From contig CAMQWJ010000008.1 of NCBI GenBank assembly GCA_947038515.1, forward strand, positions 1 through 64,000: a DNA stretch of 64,000 bases, written 5' to 3'. This stretch comes from an uncultured Fusobacteriaceae bacterium (lineage in GTDB: Bacteria > Fusobacteriota > Fusobacteriia > Fusobacteriales > Fusobacteriaceae). The notes beneath the pieces are model-generated. The model did not search any database and was not told where the DNA came from. It saw nothing but the letters and a program-made list of their open reading frames with translations. Every line of letters begins with the position of its first letter. The stretch's first letter is position 1. The translations under genes were made by a program, and so were the position numbers. This document shows positions 26,330 through 35,532 of the stretch, one piece after another.

Positions 26330-26968
26330 TTAATTTTTAGAGCTTATAAGTCCGACGCCGTCTCCAAAAGGTAATAAGACGAAGTCGTGCTCTTCATAAA
26401 GATAATCAATAAATTTATCTAATTTCGTCACAATCGTCTTAAATCTCTTAGGGTATTCATTATATAGATATCCTCTAAACATTATGTTATCAATAAAAAT
26501 CATTCCATCTTTTTCAAGCATTTTATATGCTACTTCAAAAAATTTCTGATATTGTCCCTTAGAAGCATCAATAAAAATAAAATCATATTTTTCTTCTTTT
26601 TTTTCTAATATAGGAAGAATATCATTTGCATCCCCTAAATATTGCTGTACTCCATCATGAGAAGTTTTCTTAAAATTTTCTTCTGCTTGATTATATCTTT
26701 CTTGATCTATTTCTATAGTTGTAAGGTTTCCATCTCTACCCATTGCATTCAAAATAAGAATCCCAGAGTATCCAATAGCTGTTCCTATTTCAAGTGCTTT
26801 TTTAACTTTTTGAGTTCTTACCAAAAACTCTAAATATTTTGCTACTTCTTTAGTTACAATCGGAACATTATTTTCTAAAGCAAACTTCTCCATTTCTAAT
26901 ATATGGCTATCATTTTCAGATATTTTGCTTACAATATATTCATTAGCTTTCTTTAATTCTTCTAACAA
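26330..26968 (-). CDS. TrmR-like SAM O-methyltransferase (tRNA 5-hydroxyuridine methylation)
   Basis: The 212 residues of the catechol/caffeoyl-CoA OMT fold show the SAM motif ALEIGTAIGYSGILI, then LTTIEIDQERYNQAEENF and the metal/SAM segment YDFIFIDASKGQYQKF, with IFIDNIMFRGYL. This matches the YrrM/TrmR group, which methylates 5-hydroxyuridine at tRNA wobble position 34 to 5-methoxyuridine. The hydroxylating U32 partners appear to be the pair at 51.0-53.2 kb. It lies 12 bp downstream of rsmB, in one minus-strand run with topB. Confidence 0.82.
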   Translation of the reverse strand: MLEELKKANEYIVSKISENDSHILEMEKFALENNVPIVTKEVAKYLEFLVRTQKVKKALEIGTAIGYSGILILNAMGRDGNLTTIEIDQERYNQAEENFKKTSHDGVQQYLGDANDILPILEKKEEKYDFIFIDASKGQYQKFFEVAYKMLEKDGMIFIDNIMFRGYLYNEYPKRFKTIVTKLDKFIDYLYEEHDFVLLPFGDGVGLISSKN

Positions 26969-26980
26969 AAATTTTTCCTC

Positions 26981-28279
26981 CTAAGCATTTTTATGTAATT
27001 TTATTATATAAAAACTATCTAAAATTTCCTCTGTATAATCTATTTGAAATCCTCCAACTTCATCATATGTTCCACAAACATTTGTTGGAATTTCTACTTT
27101 TATAACTTCAAAATTTGGGTGTTCTTTTAAAAACTTAGAAACATTATCTATATTCTCTTCTTTTGTAATTGTACAAGTACTATAAACCATATCTCCACCT
27201 ATTTTTAAAACTTCGGCAGCAGACTTTAAAATTTCATACTGTAAAGCTGAAAGCTCGTCAATATTCTCTTGATTTTTATTATATAATACTTCAGGTTTCT
27301 TTCTCAATACCCCATACCCTGAACAAGGTGCATCTATAAGAATTTTATCAAATTTTTTCCCTTGATGAACAAGTTTTCTTGCATCCATTTTAACAGCTTT
27401 AACTATTTCAACTCCAAGTTTTTTACAATTCTCTTCTATTAGTTTAATTTTGTGTGTATGAATATCAAAAGCTAAAACTTCCCCTTTATTCTCCATAAAC
27501 TCTGCTAAAACTGCACTTTTTCCACCAGGAGCAGAACAAGTATCTATAACAGTTTCTCCAGGTAAAACTCCTAAATTTTTTGCCGATAAATATGAAGCTG
27601 CATCTTGTACAGTTATTTTTCCTTCAATAAATTCTGGTGAACTAAGAAGAATAGCTGAATCTACATAATATATAGTATCTATTTTTTTTATTATATTAAT
27701 ATTTTCACGAATTAAAAGAGCTTCAAATTCATCTTCTGTATATTTAAGTTTATTAATACGAAAACTCATATATGGAACTTTTTTTATTGATTTAAGAAAT
27801 TTTTCACTATTTTCCCCATAATTTTTTTTGACAACAGAATAAAACCAAGGTGGACAAGAATATAAGATGTCTAGTTTTTCTTCCTCTTTTAGCTTCTTTA
27901 TTTCATTTTCTTTTTCTCTAATAAAAGTTCTTAAAACTCCATTTATAAATTTACCAACAGGAACTCCATATTTTTTTTTCCCTAATTCTGATGCTTCCCA
28001 AACTACACCTGCATCGTCACTATCCATAAAAGTCAATTGATATATAGAAATTCTAAATAGCTCTCTAATCCAATCTTTCTTTATTGAATTTACACGCTTA
28101 TTTATTACATAATCTAAAAATATTTCATTTCTTATTACACCATAAAAAATTTCAGTTAAAAACTTCTTTTCTCCTAAAGGTAATTTATTTTTTTTCAAAT
28201 AATCTCCTAAAATCAAATTTGAATATTTACCATTTCTATACTCTCTTAATAACTCTATCCCACGCAATTTAATATTCAT
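26981..28279 (-). CDS. rsmB: 16S rRNA (cytosine967-C5)-methyltransferase RsmB
   Basis: The 432 residues combine an N-terminal NusB-like RNA-binding domain (about 1-130) with a Nol1/Nop2/Sun catalytic domain. Visible motifs are VIDTCSAPGGKSAVLAEFM (SAM), ILIDAPCSGYGVLRKKPE (first catalytic Cys) and MVYSTCTITKEEN (second Cys). It methylates C967 in the small-subunit rRNA. The N-terminus (IKLRGIELLREYRNGKYSN) is typical. It lies between an orphan PurM-fold gene and the TrmR-like gene, spaced by about 10 bp. Confidence 0.95.
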   Translation of the reverse strand: MNIKLRGIELLREYRNGKYSNLILGDYLKKNKLPLGEKKFLTEIFYGVIRNEIFLDYVINKRVNSIKKDWIRELFRISIYQLTFMDSDDAGVVWEASELGKKKYGVPVGKFINGVLRTFIREKENEIKKLKEEEKLDILYSCPPWFYSVVKKNYGENSEKFLKSIKKVPYMSFRINKLKYTEDEFEALLIRENINIIKKIDTIYYVDSAILLSSPEFIEGKITVQDAASYLSAKNLGVLPGETVIDTCSAPGGKSAVLAEFMENKGEVLAFDIHTHKIKLIEENCKKLGVEIVKAVKMDARKLVHQGKKFDKILIDAPCSGYGVLRKKPEVLYNKNQENIDELSALQYEILKSAAEVLKIGGDMVYSTCTITKEENIDNVSKFLKEHPNFEVIKVEIPTNVCGTYDEVGGFQIDYTEEILDSFYIIKLHKNA

Positions 28280-28288
28280 ATTACTCTC

Positions 28289-29296
28289 CTATACTACTTT
28301 ATATAGTTCATCACTTTCAGGCTCAGCTATAACTATTCTTTCTTCTTTGAACCCTTTTTTTTCTCCACATTTTTTCAATATAATTTTATCTTTTTTTTCA
28401 GTCAAGGTACCGATTTCAAAACTTTCAATATTTTCTTCTAATAATTTTTTTTGTAATAACTCTATATCTTTTTCTCCAACGATTATTAACATAGTTCCGC
28501 TAGAAATTAATCGTAGTGGATCTAGTTTATAGTAATCACAAATTTTTTGAGTCACTTCAGAAATTTTAAGTTTAGAACCTTCTATCTCAGCTCCTAAATT
28601 AAATAGTTCGCAAACTTCCCAAATAGCTCCTAAAATACCACCTTCTGTAACATCATGCATTACTTTTGCAACATCTTTTGTTATCTCTGCATCTTTTACT
28701 ACACTAATTTTTTTCAAATATTTTTGCCCTTCTTCTATAATTTCTTTTCCAAATATTTCTTCCAACTCTTTGCATTTTTCAGTGCAAATTATACCTGTTC
28801 CTTCGATTCCAATTCCTTTGGTTATCAAAATTTTATCTCCTAATCCAGGTTTTTTTCTGTTGTTAAAATCTTTTTTTTCACCAATACCAACCACTGTTCC
28901 AGAAACAACAATTCTATTAACAGCATCTGTTATTTCAGTATGTCCACCTAATATTTCCATATTTAAAATATCACATTCTTTCTGTGCTTCTTGTATAATC
29001 AAAGATAATTCTTTTTTTTCAGTTCCTGGTGGTGCCAAAATAGTTAGCATAATTCCTACTAGTGTACTCCCAGAAGTTGCGATATCATTTGCATTAATAT
29101 TAACTATTAATGATCCTATCTTCTCTGTTGCACCTGTTATAGGATCACTTGATAAATATAGTAGTTTATCTCCTACTTCAATTATAGCACAATCTCCACC
29201 AATTTCAGGGTTAGTTAATATTTCTTTTCTATTTTTTTTTATATTGTTTAAAATTAAATTTTTAAGATTTTCTATTGTTAATTTTCCTATTTTCAT
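28289..29296 (-). CDS. PurM/AIR-synthase-fold protein, HypE/ThiL-like, specific role unknown
   Basis: The 335 residues follow the PurM-like ATPase layout: acidic ATP/metal segments (GGDCAIIEVGDKLLYLSSDP, NINANDIATSGSTLVGIML), GGHTEITDAVNRIVVSGTVVG, and HDVTEGGILGAIWEVCEL near residue 215. It lacks the C-terminal PRIC of HypE and the catalytic Cys/Sec-Lys segment of selenophosphate synthetase. No hydrogenase or thiamin genes are nearby; neighbours are topB (10 bp upstream) and rsmB. The substrate is unknown. Confidence 0.8.
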   Translation of the reverse strand: MKIGKLTIENLKNLILNNIKKNRKEILTNPEIGGDCAIIEVGDKLLYLSSDPITGATEKIGSLIVNINANDIATSGSTLVGIMLTILAPPGTEKKELSLIIQEAQKECDILNMEILGGHTEITDAVNRIVVSGTVVGIGEKKDFNNRKKPGLGDKILITKGIGIEGTGIICTEKCKELEEIFGKEIIEEGQKYLKKISVVKDAEITKDVAKVMHDVTEGGILGAIWEVCELFNLGAEIEGSKLKISEVTQKICDYYKLDPLRLISSGTMLIIVGEKDIELLQKKLLEENIESFEIGTLTEKKDKIILKKCGEKKGFKEERIVIAEPESDELYKVV

Positions 29297-29306
29297 ATTA
29301 GCCTTC

Positions 29307-31400
29307 CTATTTTTTTTCTTTTTCTTTTTCTGATGTTTCTAATTTAAAATTAACATATCGACCTTTTACATCAATGGAATAGAGACCATTCAAATTTTCT
29401 TTTACTGTTTCAAAAAAAACTTTTTCTCCTTTTATTAACTTTAGAGCCTGTTCTAATGTAATAGTCATTTCTGGATATTTATTTTCTTTCCAAATAGAGA
29501 ATGTACACTTGGGATCTTTCATATATCCTATACAATAAAGACTTTTATCATTTTCATAAATATCTTCACCACATTTGGGGCATACTGCTACTGGAGGTTT
29601 TTTAGGCTTAAATTGGCTTATATCTTTCGCAATATGAATTTGCTTACTCACTATTTCTTCAAGCTCTTTCCTTATTACATTTACAACTCTTCCCAGTGGA
29701 AAATCTTTATTATATACCTCTTTAAGCATCTTAGAAAACTCAACTGTTTTTTCTTTATATAAATTAATTTGTAATTTATCCAAACATTCTATTGCTGTTT
29801 TCCCTAACTCTTCTACAGAAAAAGATGAAGCTTTTTGAGAGATATATCCAATCATTTTAGCTTTTTCCACAATTCCAGTTCGAGTAGCTTCAGTTCCTAT
29901 CTCTACCCCATCTAACATGGCCTTATATTCCTCTTCCTCTGTTTGTTTTTCTTTTCTAAATGGGTTTTTTAAATGATTAGACAATTCTTCTTCTGTTACT
30001 TTCTTAGGAGGTTGTGTTTCTTTTTTTATAGGTTTAAAATCTACTTTTATTCTTTCCTCAACTGTAAAAGTAGGTAAATTATTTTTGATTTCTTCTGGTT
30101 CATACTTATAAAAACCTATATTTTTTATTGTTTCTCCGTTCAATACAAATTTTTCTTCCCCTACTCTTATTTCTACTGTAACTTTTTCAGTAGTTGTTTC
30201 CTCATTTAAAAAATTAGAAATAAATCTATTTAATATAGTATTATAAACTATTTGCTCTTTTTCTGGCAAAGAGTTCTCTTTTGGAATTTTCTCTGTTGGA
30301 GTTATTGCACTATGACTTTCTATTTTGCTGTCATCAAAGATTCTTTTTCCATCTTTAAATTTTAAGTTATGGTTATTTGACAACTTAGAAATAATATTTT
30401 TAACCTTATTTTTTTCATTTTCACTTAGAAATTCAGTATTTGTTCTTGGATAAGTAATATATCCCGCTTCATATAATTTTTGTATAATTTCTTCTGAAGC
30501 TTTAAAATTTATTTTAGCTTTCTTTGATAATTGAGATTGTAATTTTGATAAAGAAAATAATTTTCCTGGCTGCTTTTTTATCTCTTTTTTTTCTGTTTTT
30601 TCAACAATTCCATCTAAACTATTTAATATTTTACAATATTCTTGCCCTTCTTCCAAAGTTTTATATTTTTTTTTGACTGTTAACGGTACAACTATTCCAC
30701 TTTTTTCTGTTTTACTCTCAAGCTGATAATATTCTTCTCGAACAAATTCAGAAATTTCTTTATCCCGATCATAAATAAATTTTAATATTGGAATAAGAAC
30801 TCTTCCCACTGGAAGATATTTTCCTGTTTTTACTGAAACATAAATAGTTAAATTTATACCTAATAGCCAGTCCATAAGAGTTCTTGCATATCCCTCATTG
30901 GCTAAATTTTTATATTCAATATTTTTTTTCATTTTTTCTATTTCTTCTTGAATTGTTTTATCCGTTTGGTCAGGAAGCCAAAGTCTATATACAGGTTTTT
31001 CTATATCAAATTTAGAGATTATTATATCTGCTATAATTTGCCCTTCTCTGTCAGCATCGCCACAATTTACTATTGCTTCTACGTCCTCTCTTGAGGATAA
31101 TTTATTCAATATATCAAATTGTTTTTTTACTCCTGGATCTGTTACTTTTTCTTTTCCTTTTTTCACTTGTCTCAATAAAAATTGAAATTTTTTTGGAACA
31201 AATGGAAGTTGAATATTTCTCCAAGCTTTTTTTTCACCTTGATATACTTCTACATCTGCTAAGGAAAACAGATGTCCAAATGCCCAAGAAATAATGTAGT
31301 TATCTCCTTCTAAATAACCATCACTTCTTTTATCTGCCCCCAATGCTTTTGCTAAGTTTTTGGCTAAACTTGGTTTTTCAGCAATAATCAATTTTTTCAT
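29307..31400 (-). CDS. topB: DNA topoisomerase III (type IA)
   Basis: TopB relaxes and decatenates DNA through a 5'-phosphotyrosine link. The 697 residues begin with the TOPRIM domain (KKLIIAEKPSLAKNLAKALG; acidic NCGDADREGQIIAD). The active-site tyrosine is in AGYITYPRTNTEFL near residue 318. The C-terminus has a zinc-ribbon remnant (CPKCGED...CIGYMKDPKC) and a charged tail. The alternative reading as TopA is less likely because the N-terminus and ordering follow TopB. Its start is divergent from the grd operon across a 428-bp gap. Confidence 0.92.
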   Translation of the reverse strand: MKKLIIAEKPSLAKNLAKALGADKRSDGYLEGDNYIISWAFGHLFSLADVEVYQGEKKAWRNIQLPFVPKKFQFLLRQVKKGKEKVTDPGVKKQFDILNKLSSREDVEAIVNCGDADREGQIIADIIISKFDIEKPVYRLWLPDQTDKTIQEEIEKMKKNIEYKNLANEGYARTLMDWLLGINLTIYVSVKTGKYLPVGRVLIPILKFIYDRDKEISEFVREEYYQLESKTEKSGIVVPLTVKKKYKTLEEGQEYCKILNSLDGIVEKTEKKEIKKQPGKLFSLSKLQSQLSKKAKINFKASEEIIQKLYEAGYITYPRTNTEFLSENEKNKVKNIISKLSNNHNLKFKDGKRIFDDSKIESHSAITPTEKIPKENSLPEKEQIVYNTILNRFISNFLNEETTTEKVTVEIRVGEEKFVLNGETIKNIGFYKYEPEEIKNNLPTFTVEERIKVDFKPIKKETQPPKKVTEEELSNHLKNPFRKEKQTEEEEYKAMLDGVEIGTEATRTGIVEKAKMIGYISQKASSFSVEELGKTAIECLDKLQINLYKEKTVEFSKMLKEVYNKDFPLGRVVNVIRKELEEIVSKQIHIAKDISQFKPKKPPVAVCPKCGEDIYENDKSLYCIGYMKDPKCTFSIWKENKYPEMTITLEQALKLIKGEKVFFETVKENLNGLYSIDVKGRYVNFKLETSEKEKEKK

Positions 31401-31828
31401 TTATTCTCCTAATAATAATAATTTTCACTATATTTTCTTTATTCTCTATCTATAAATTATTACGTTATTTTTTTCTCTATATTATATAATTTTTAAGAGA
31501 TAATTGCAAGGTAACTTCATTTTTTATCTTAGTTTTTATTTCAAAATAAATTTTTAATATGAACACTAAATTTATTATAGTTCATAAAAAATTAATTTCC
31601 ATTTATATTTTTATGCCTTTTTCCTTTAAAATATAGATTATTTTTATAACATTTTGTTTTGTTTTTTATTTTGATTACTCTTTATTCTTTTTTTGATTAA
31701 AAATAAGACAAAAGTAATGTACAAAAAGTAAGATAAAACTATTGACTTTTTACCAAATAAAGGTTATATCTTAGGTATAGATATATTTTTATATTTATAC
31801 CTAATTTCAAAGAAAATTAAGGAGAATA
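31401..31828. other. 428-bp intergenic region between topB and the grd operon
   Basis: No protein-coding or RNA gene is evident. The topB-proximal part is plain A/T-rich sequence; the last 90 bp hold the grd promoter and a dyad (listed separately). I searched for the paired aptamer signatures of a glycine riboswitch, and they are not visible. Confidence 0.6.
31742..31804 (+). promoter_or_regulatory. Promoter and operator-like dyad of the grd operon
   Basis: TTGACT (31742-31747), 17-nt spacer, TATATC (31765-31770). Immediately after the -10, a perfect 9-bp inverted repeat TTAGGTATA/TATACCTAA (31771-31779 and 31796-31804) spans the likely start site. It would act as an operator or as a hairpin at the 5' end of the mRNA. 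Confidence 0.65.
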
Positions 31829-32218
31829 ATGAAAACACTATTAGTTACAAATAACCCTATGGTCAATAAAGAAATTTTAAATTTCAATATTCTTTATTTA
31901 GAAGATAAAACTTATCTAGAACTTCTTTTAAAAATTCGAGATTTTGTACATAAAGGTTACACTTTATTAACACATCCTTTAACTAGTAGTATTAAGCCCA
32001 ACGAAACACCTTTTAAAAGTATCCTTATTCAAGAAGGAAATGGAGAAATAAATTTTTCTTCCTTAGAGCTAATCGAAAATGCTCTTTCTTTACTGAATTC
32101 TTTTAAAGAAAATATTTATATCAAACAATATTCACAAAAAATAATTGAGGATTTTCAACTGATTGATTATTCTGTTATTAAAAGTGGAATTGAAAATACA
32201 GGAGGAAAAAGATTATGA
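31829..32218 (+). CDS. grdX: GrdX protein of the glycine reductase operon
   Basis: This 129-residue protein of unknown biochemical function is the usual first gene of glycine/betaine reductase operons. The start (MKTLLVTNNPMVNKE) and the mid-region with HPLTSSIKPNETPFKSILI fit GrdX. It overlaps trxB by 4 bases. No membrane segments or metal motifs are visible. SD AAGGAG lies 6 nt before the ATG, and the operon promoter is about 60 nt upstream. Confidence 0.88.
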   Translation: MKTLLVTNNPMVNKEILNFNILYLEDKTYLELLLKIRDFVHKGYTLLTHPLTSSIKPNETPFKSILIQEGNGEINFSSLELIENALSLLNSFKENIYIKQYSQKIIEDFQLIDYSVIKSGIENTGGKRL

Positions 32219-33174
32219 GTAAAATTTATGATTTATTAGTTATTGGTGGAGGACCTGCTGGTCTAGCTGCTGGTCTATATGCTTCAAGAAGTAGAATGTC
32301 TACTATGATTTTTGAAAAAGCTAGAATGGGTGGTCAAATTGTTATAACTCATGAAATAGCTAACTATCCTGGTTCTGTGAAAAATGGAGAAAAAGAGCCT
32401 AGTGGTCCACAACTAGTTGCTAGAATGGTTGAACAAGCTGAACACTTTGGTGCTGAACGTACAATGAAAGAGATAAAAAAAGTTAATCTTGAAGGAAAAA
32501 TTAAAACTATTGAGACTACTGATGGAGAAATTTTCCAAGGAAAGTCAATTATTCTTGCCAATGGTGCTGTTCCTAGAAAATTAGGATGTATAGGAGAAAA
32601 AGAATTTACTGGTAAAGGTGTTTCTTATTGTGCCACTTGTGATGCTGACTTTTTCACTGATTTTGAAGTATTCGTTGTTGGTGGAGGAGACTCTGCAGTA
32701 GAAGAAGCTATCTACCTATCAAATTTTGCTAGAAAAGTTACCATTTTAGTAAGAAAACCTGCATTTAGATGTGCTAAATCAATAGAAGAAAAAGCTGTTA
32801 AGAATCCAAAGATAGAGATTCAATACAATACTGAAATTCTTGAAATAAAAGGTGATGGAATGGTTGAATCAGCTATTCTAAAAAACAATGTTACTGGTGA
32901 AACTACAGAATTTTTCGCTCATGAAGATGATGGAACATTTGGTATCTTTATGTTTGTTGGTTACGATCCTAACACAGAATTATTCAATGGTATTATCACA
33001 ATGGAAAATGGTTTTATTCCAACAAATGATCTTCTAGAAACTAATATCAAAGGTGTTTTTGCTGCAGGAGATTTAAGAGTTAAGTCACTTAGACAAGTTG
33101 TTACTGCCACTGCTGATGGTGCTATCGCCGCAACTACTGCATATAAATATGTTGAAGAAGAGTTCAACGACTAA
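32215..33174 (+). CDS. trxB: Thioredoxin reductase of the glycine reductase system
   Basis: TrxB passes electrons from NAD(P)H through FAD to thioredoxin, which re-reduces glycine reductase. The 319 residues contain the FAD site VIGGGPAGLAAGLYASRSRM, the redox pair C-A-T-C (SYCATCDADFF, about residues 138-141), the pyridine-nucleotide site VVGGGDSAVEEAIYL, and the C-terminal FAD motif GVFAAGDLRVKSLRQVVTA. It lies in the operon between grdX and its thioredoxin. HRRR-type NADPH residues are not obvious, leaving NADH/NADPH preference open. Confidence 0.95.
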   Translation: MSKIYDLLVIGGGPAGLAAGLYASRSRMSTMIFEKARMGGQIVITHEIANYPGSVKNGEKEPSGPQLVARMVEQAEHFGAERTMKEIKKVNLEGKIKTIETTDGEIFQGKSIILANGAVPRKLGCIGEKEFTGKGVSYCATCDADFFTDFEVFVVGGGDSAVEEAIYLSNFARKVTILVRKPAFRCAKSIEEKAVKNPKIEIQYNTEILEIKGDGMVESAILKNNVTGETTEFFAHEDDGTFGIFMFVGYDPNTELFNGIITMENGFIPTNDLLETNIKGVFAAGDLRVKSLRQVVTATADGAIAATTAYKYVEEEFND

Positions 33175-33231
33175 ATTACATTCACAATTTAATTTAAAAA
33201 TAATTCAATATCTTAAGGAGGTGAATATACA

Positions 33232-33549
33232 ATGATAGAAATAACAAAAGATAATTACGATGAATTAGTAATTGAAAGCAAAAAATTGGTTCTTGTAGAT
33301 TTTTTTAGTGATGGATGTGAGCCTTGTAAGGCACTTCTTCCTCACATGGAAGATTTAGACAAAATTTATGGTGAAAAAATTAGTTTTTACAAATTCAACA
33401 CTTCAAAAGCTAGAAGACTTGCTATAAGAGAAAAAGTTTTAGGTTTACCAACTATTCTTATTTATGAAAATGGTGTAAAAAAAGATGAGTTAACTAAAGA
33501 CGATGCTACTAAAGAGAACATTGAAGCAATGATAAAAAGAGCTCTGTGA
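33232..33549 (+). CDS. trxA: Thioredoxin with a GCEPC active site, grd-associated
   Basis: The 105-residue thioredoxin fold has its redox motif as D-G-C-E-P-C-K, instead of W-C-G-P-C-K. The Trp-to-Gly and Gly-to-Glu changes are those seen in thioredoxins encoded with glycine reductases and tune the partner and potential. It receives electrons from TrxB and reduces the selenenylsulfide of GrdA and the product complex. The start follows AAGGAGGTG by 8 nt, and the cis-proline is in LGLPTILIY. Confidence 0.95.
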   Translation: MIEITKDNYDELVIESKKLVLVDFFSDGCEPCKALLPHMEDLDKIYGEKISFYKFNTSKARRLAIREKVLGLPTILIYENGVKKDELTKDDATKENIEAMIKRAL

Positions 33550-33586
33550 TTTTTTTTGTAACTTTATAAGGTAAGGAGGAAATGAA

Positions 33587-34873
33587 TTGCGTTTAGAGTT
33601 AGGTGAAATTAGAATAAAAGATATCCAATTTAGTACTGTTTCAAAAATTGAAAAGGGTGTTCTTTTCATTAATAAAGATGATATCACTTCTTTAGTTTTA
33701 GAAGATGAAAAAATTCAATCTTTAAATCTTGAAATTGCAAAACCTGGTGACTCTACTAGAATAACTCCTGTTAAAGATGTTATTGAACCTAGAGTTAAAG
33801 TGTCTGGTAACGGTGGAATTTTCCCTGGTATCTTACAAAAAGTTGACACTGTTGGAGAAGGAAGAACTCATGCATTGAAAGATATGGGAGTTGTTACTTG
33901 TGGAAAAATAGTTGGTTTCCAAGAAGGAATAATTGACATGAGTGGAGTTGGAGCAGATTATAGTCCATTCTCAAAATTAAATAATTTATGTCTTGTTATT
34001 GAACCTATTGAAGGTTTAAAGCAATATGATTATGAATATTCTGCAAGAATGGCTGGTTTAAAAACTGCTGAATTCATTGGAAAGTTAGCTGAAACTGTAA
34101 CTCCTGATGAAGTTATCACTTATGAAACTAAACCTCTTTTACAACAAGCAGCTGAATATCCAGATTTACCAAAAATAGGTTATATCTATATGTTACAAAC
34201 TCAAGGATTACTACACGATACTTATGTTTATGGTGTAGATGCAAAAAAAATAATTCCTACATTCTTATATCCAACAGAAATCATGGATGGTGCTATTATC
34301 AGTGGAAACTGTGTATCAGCTTGTGATAAAAACACAACTTTCCATCATCTAAATAACCCAATCATAAAATCTTTATATGCTAAACATGGAAAAGAAATCA
34401 ACTTTATGGGTGTTATTATCACCAATGAAAATGTTTTCCTTGCAGATAAAATGAGATCCTCTGATATGACTGCTAAATTAGCTGAGTATTATGGTTTTGA
34501 TGGTGTTATCATTTCTCAAGAAGGCTTCGGAAATCCTGATACTGACTTGATTATGAACTGTAAAAAAATAGAAATGAAAAATATTAAGACTGTTATAGTA
34601 ACAGATGAATATGCTGGAAGAGATGGTTCTTCTCAATCACTTGCAGATGCTGACAAATTAGCTACTGCTGTTGTTACTGGCGGTAATGCTAATGAAACAA
34701 TTTTATTACCACCAATGGATAAAATTATTGGTACTGTTGGTTTCACTGATAAAATTGCAGGAGGATTTGATGGTTCTCTTCGGGAAGATGGAAGTATCTT
34801 TGCTGAAATTCAAGTTCTTACAGGAGCTACAAATGAGTTAGGTTTCAACAAATTAACAGCAAAAAGTTTCTAA
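33587..34873 (+). CDS. grdE: Glycine reductase protein B precursor, subunits alpha and beta (pyruvoyl)
   Basis: GrdE is a proprotein that self-cleaves at an Asn-Cys bond. The Cys becomes the pyruvoyl group that binds the glycine amine as a Schiff base in protein B. The cleavage motif is SGNCVSACDKN, with Cys at residue 242 by codon count, the position described for clostridial GrdE. The 428 residues start at TTG 33587 (SD AGGAGG 7 nt upstream); an ATG 6 bases earlier reads straight into a stop. The glycine-type GrdE pairs with GrdB, encoded two genes on. Confidence 0.96.
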   Translation: MRLELGEIRIKDIQFSTVSKIEKGVLFINKDDITSLVLEDEKIQSLNLEIAKPGDSTRITPVKDVIEPRVKVSGNGGIFPGILQKVDTVGEGRTHALKDMGVVTCGKIVGFQEGIIDMSGVGADYSPFSKLNNLCLVIEPIEGLKQYDYEYSARMAGLKTAEFIGKLAETVTPDEVITYETKPLLQQAAEYPDLPKIGYIYMLQTQGLLHDTYVYGVDAKKIIPTFLYPTEIMDGAIISGNCVSACDKNTTFHHLNNPIIKSLYAKHGKEINFMGVIITNENVFLADKMRSSDMTAKLAEYYGFDGVIISQEGFGNPDTDLIMNCKKIEMKNIKTVIVTDEYAGRDGSSQSLADADKLATAVVTGGNANETILLPPMDKIIGTVGFTDKIAGGFDGSLREDGSIFAEIQVLTGATNELGFNKLTAKSF

Positions 34874-34918
34874 TTAATTAAACAATAAAATATAATAAAA
34901 CAATAGGAGGATTTAAAA

Positions 34919-35392
34919 ATGAGTATTCTTGAAAACAAGAAATTAATCATTATTGGAGACCGTGACGGTATTCCTGGCGAAGCTATTAAAGCGTGCGTTG
35001 ATCAAATTGAAAACGTACAAGTTTTATTCGCAGCAACTGAATGTTTTGTCTGAACGGCGGCAGGAGCTATGGATTTGGAAAATCAAAAGAGAATCGATTC
35101 TTTGGCAGGAGAATACGGTGCTGAAAATATTGTAGTTTTATTAGGTGCAGCAGAAGCAGAAGCTTCTGGTCTTGCAGCTGAAACTGTAACGATAGGAGAT
35201 CCTACATACGCAGGAGTTCTTGCAGGAGTAGAGTTAGGTCTTACAGTTTATCATGTTCTTGAAGAAGAGTTCAAAAGTGCAGTTAGCCCAGAACTATTTG
35301 AAGAACAAATCGGTATGATGGAAATGGTTTTAGACGTTCCAGCAATTACTGAAGAAATGGTAACTGTTAGAAAAAATTGTAAGTATCTATAA
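34919..35392 (+). CDS. grdA: Glycine/sarcosine/betaine reductase selenoprotein A (in-frame UGA = selenocysteine)
   Basis: The small selenoprotein shuttles the carboxymethyl group from protein B to protein C as a Se-carboxymethyl selenoether. The frame from ATG 34919 runs through TGA at 35051-35053 (residue 45) to a stop at 35390, giving 157 residues. The UGA sits in the invariant context [12 protein letters not shown]. Codons after it (ACG GCG GCA) are unusually GC-rich for this genome. A small stem GATTT-GGA-AAATC (35072-35084) with GG in the loop is a candidate SECIS apex. SD AGGAGG precedes the start. Confidence 0.97.
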
Positions 35393-35452
35393 ACTATAAC
35401 TATAAATAAACAAAATTAATTAAACTGCTATCTACAAATCCAAAATCCAATT

Positions 35453-35503
35453 GAACCTAGGTTAGGTTCTATACTTTATTTTAAAATGTTTCAAGTTTGA
35501 AAC
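35453..35503 (+). other. Two small hairpins in the grdA-grdB gap
   Basis: The 140-nt gap holds GAACCT-AGGTT-AGGTTC (35453-35469) and GTTTCAA-GT-TTGAAAC (35488-35503). TATAAT follows at 35504, without a convincing -35. They could stabilise mRNA ends or mark an internal promoter between the two selenoprotein genes. Confidence 0.45.
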
Positions 35504-35532
35504 TATAATATAATAGATTAAAGGAGCATTCA

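Noticed and set aside
28289-29296. Selenophosphate synthetase (SelD), expected near selenoprotein genes
   Set aside because: The PurM fold is present, but the SelD N-terminal Cys/Sec-Lys segment is missing, so it cannot be called selD.
31401-31828. Glycine riboswitch upstream of grdX
   Set aside because: The promoter lies only about 60 nt before the start codon and none of the aptamer core motifs are visible.
32364-32561. Minus-strand frame inside trxB
   Set aside because: It is a shadow of a strongly supported gene, without start signals.
35069-35392. Reading the 3' part of grdA as an independent short gene or grdA as a pseudogene
   Set aside because: The frame is continuous across one TGA located in the invariant GrdA selenocysteine motif, and the part before it carries the SD and conserved N-terminus.
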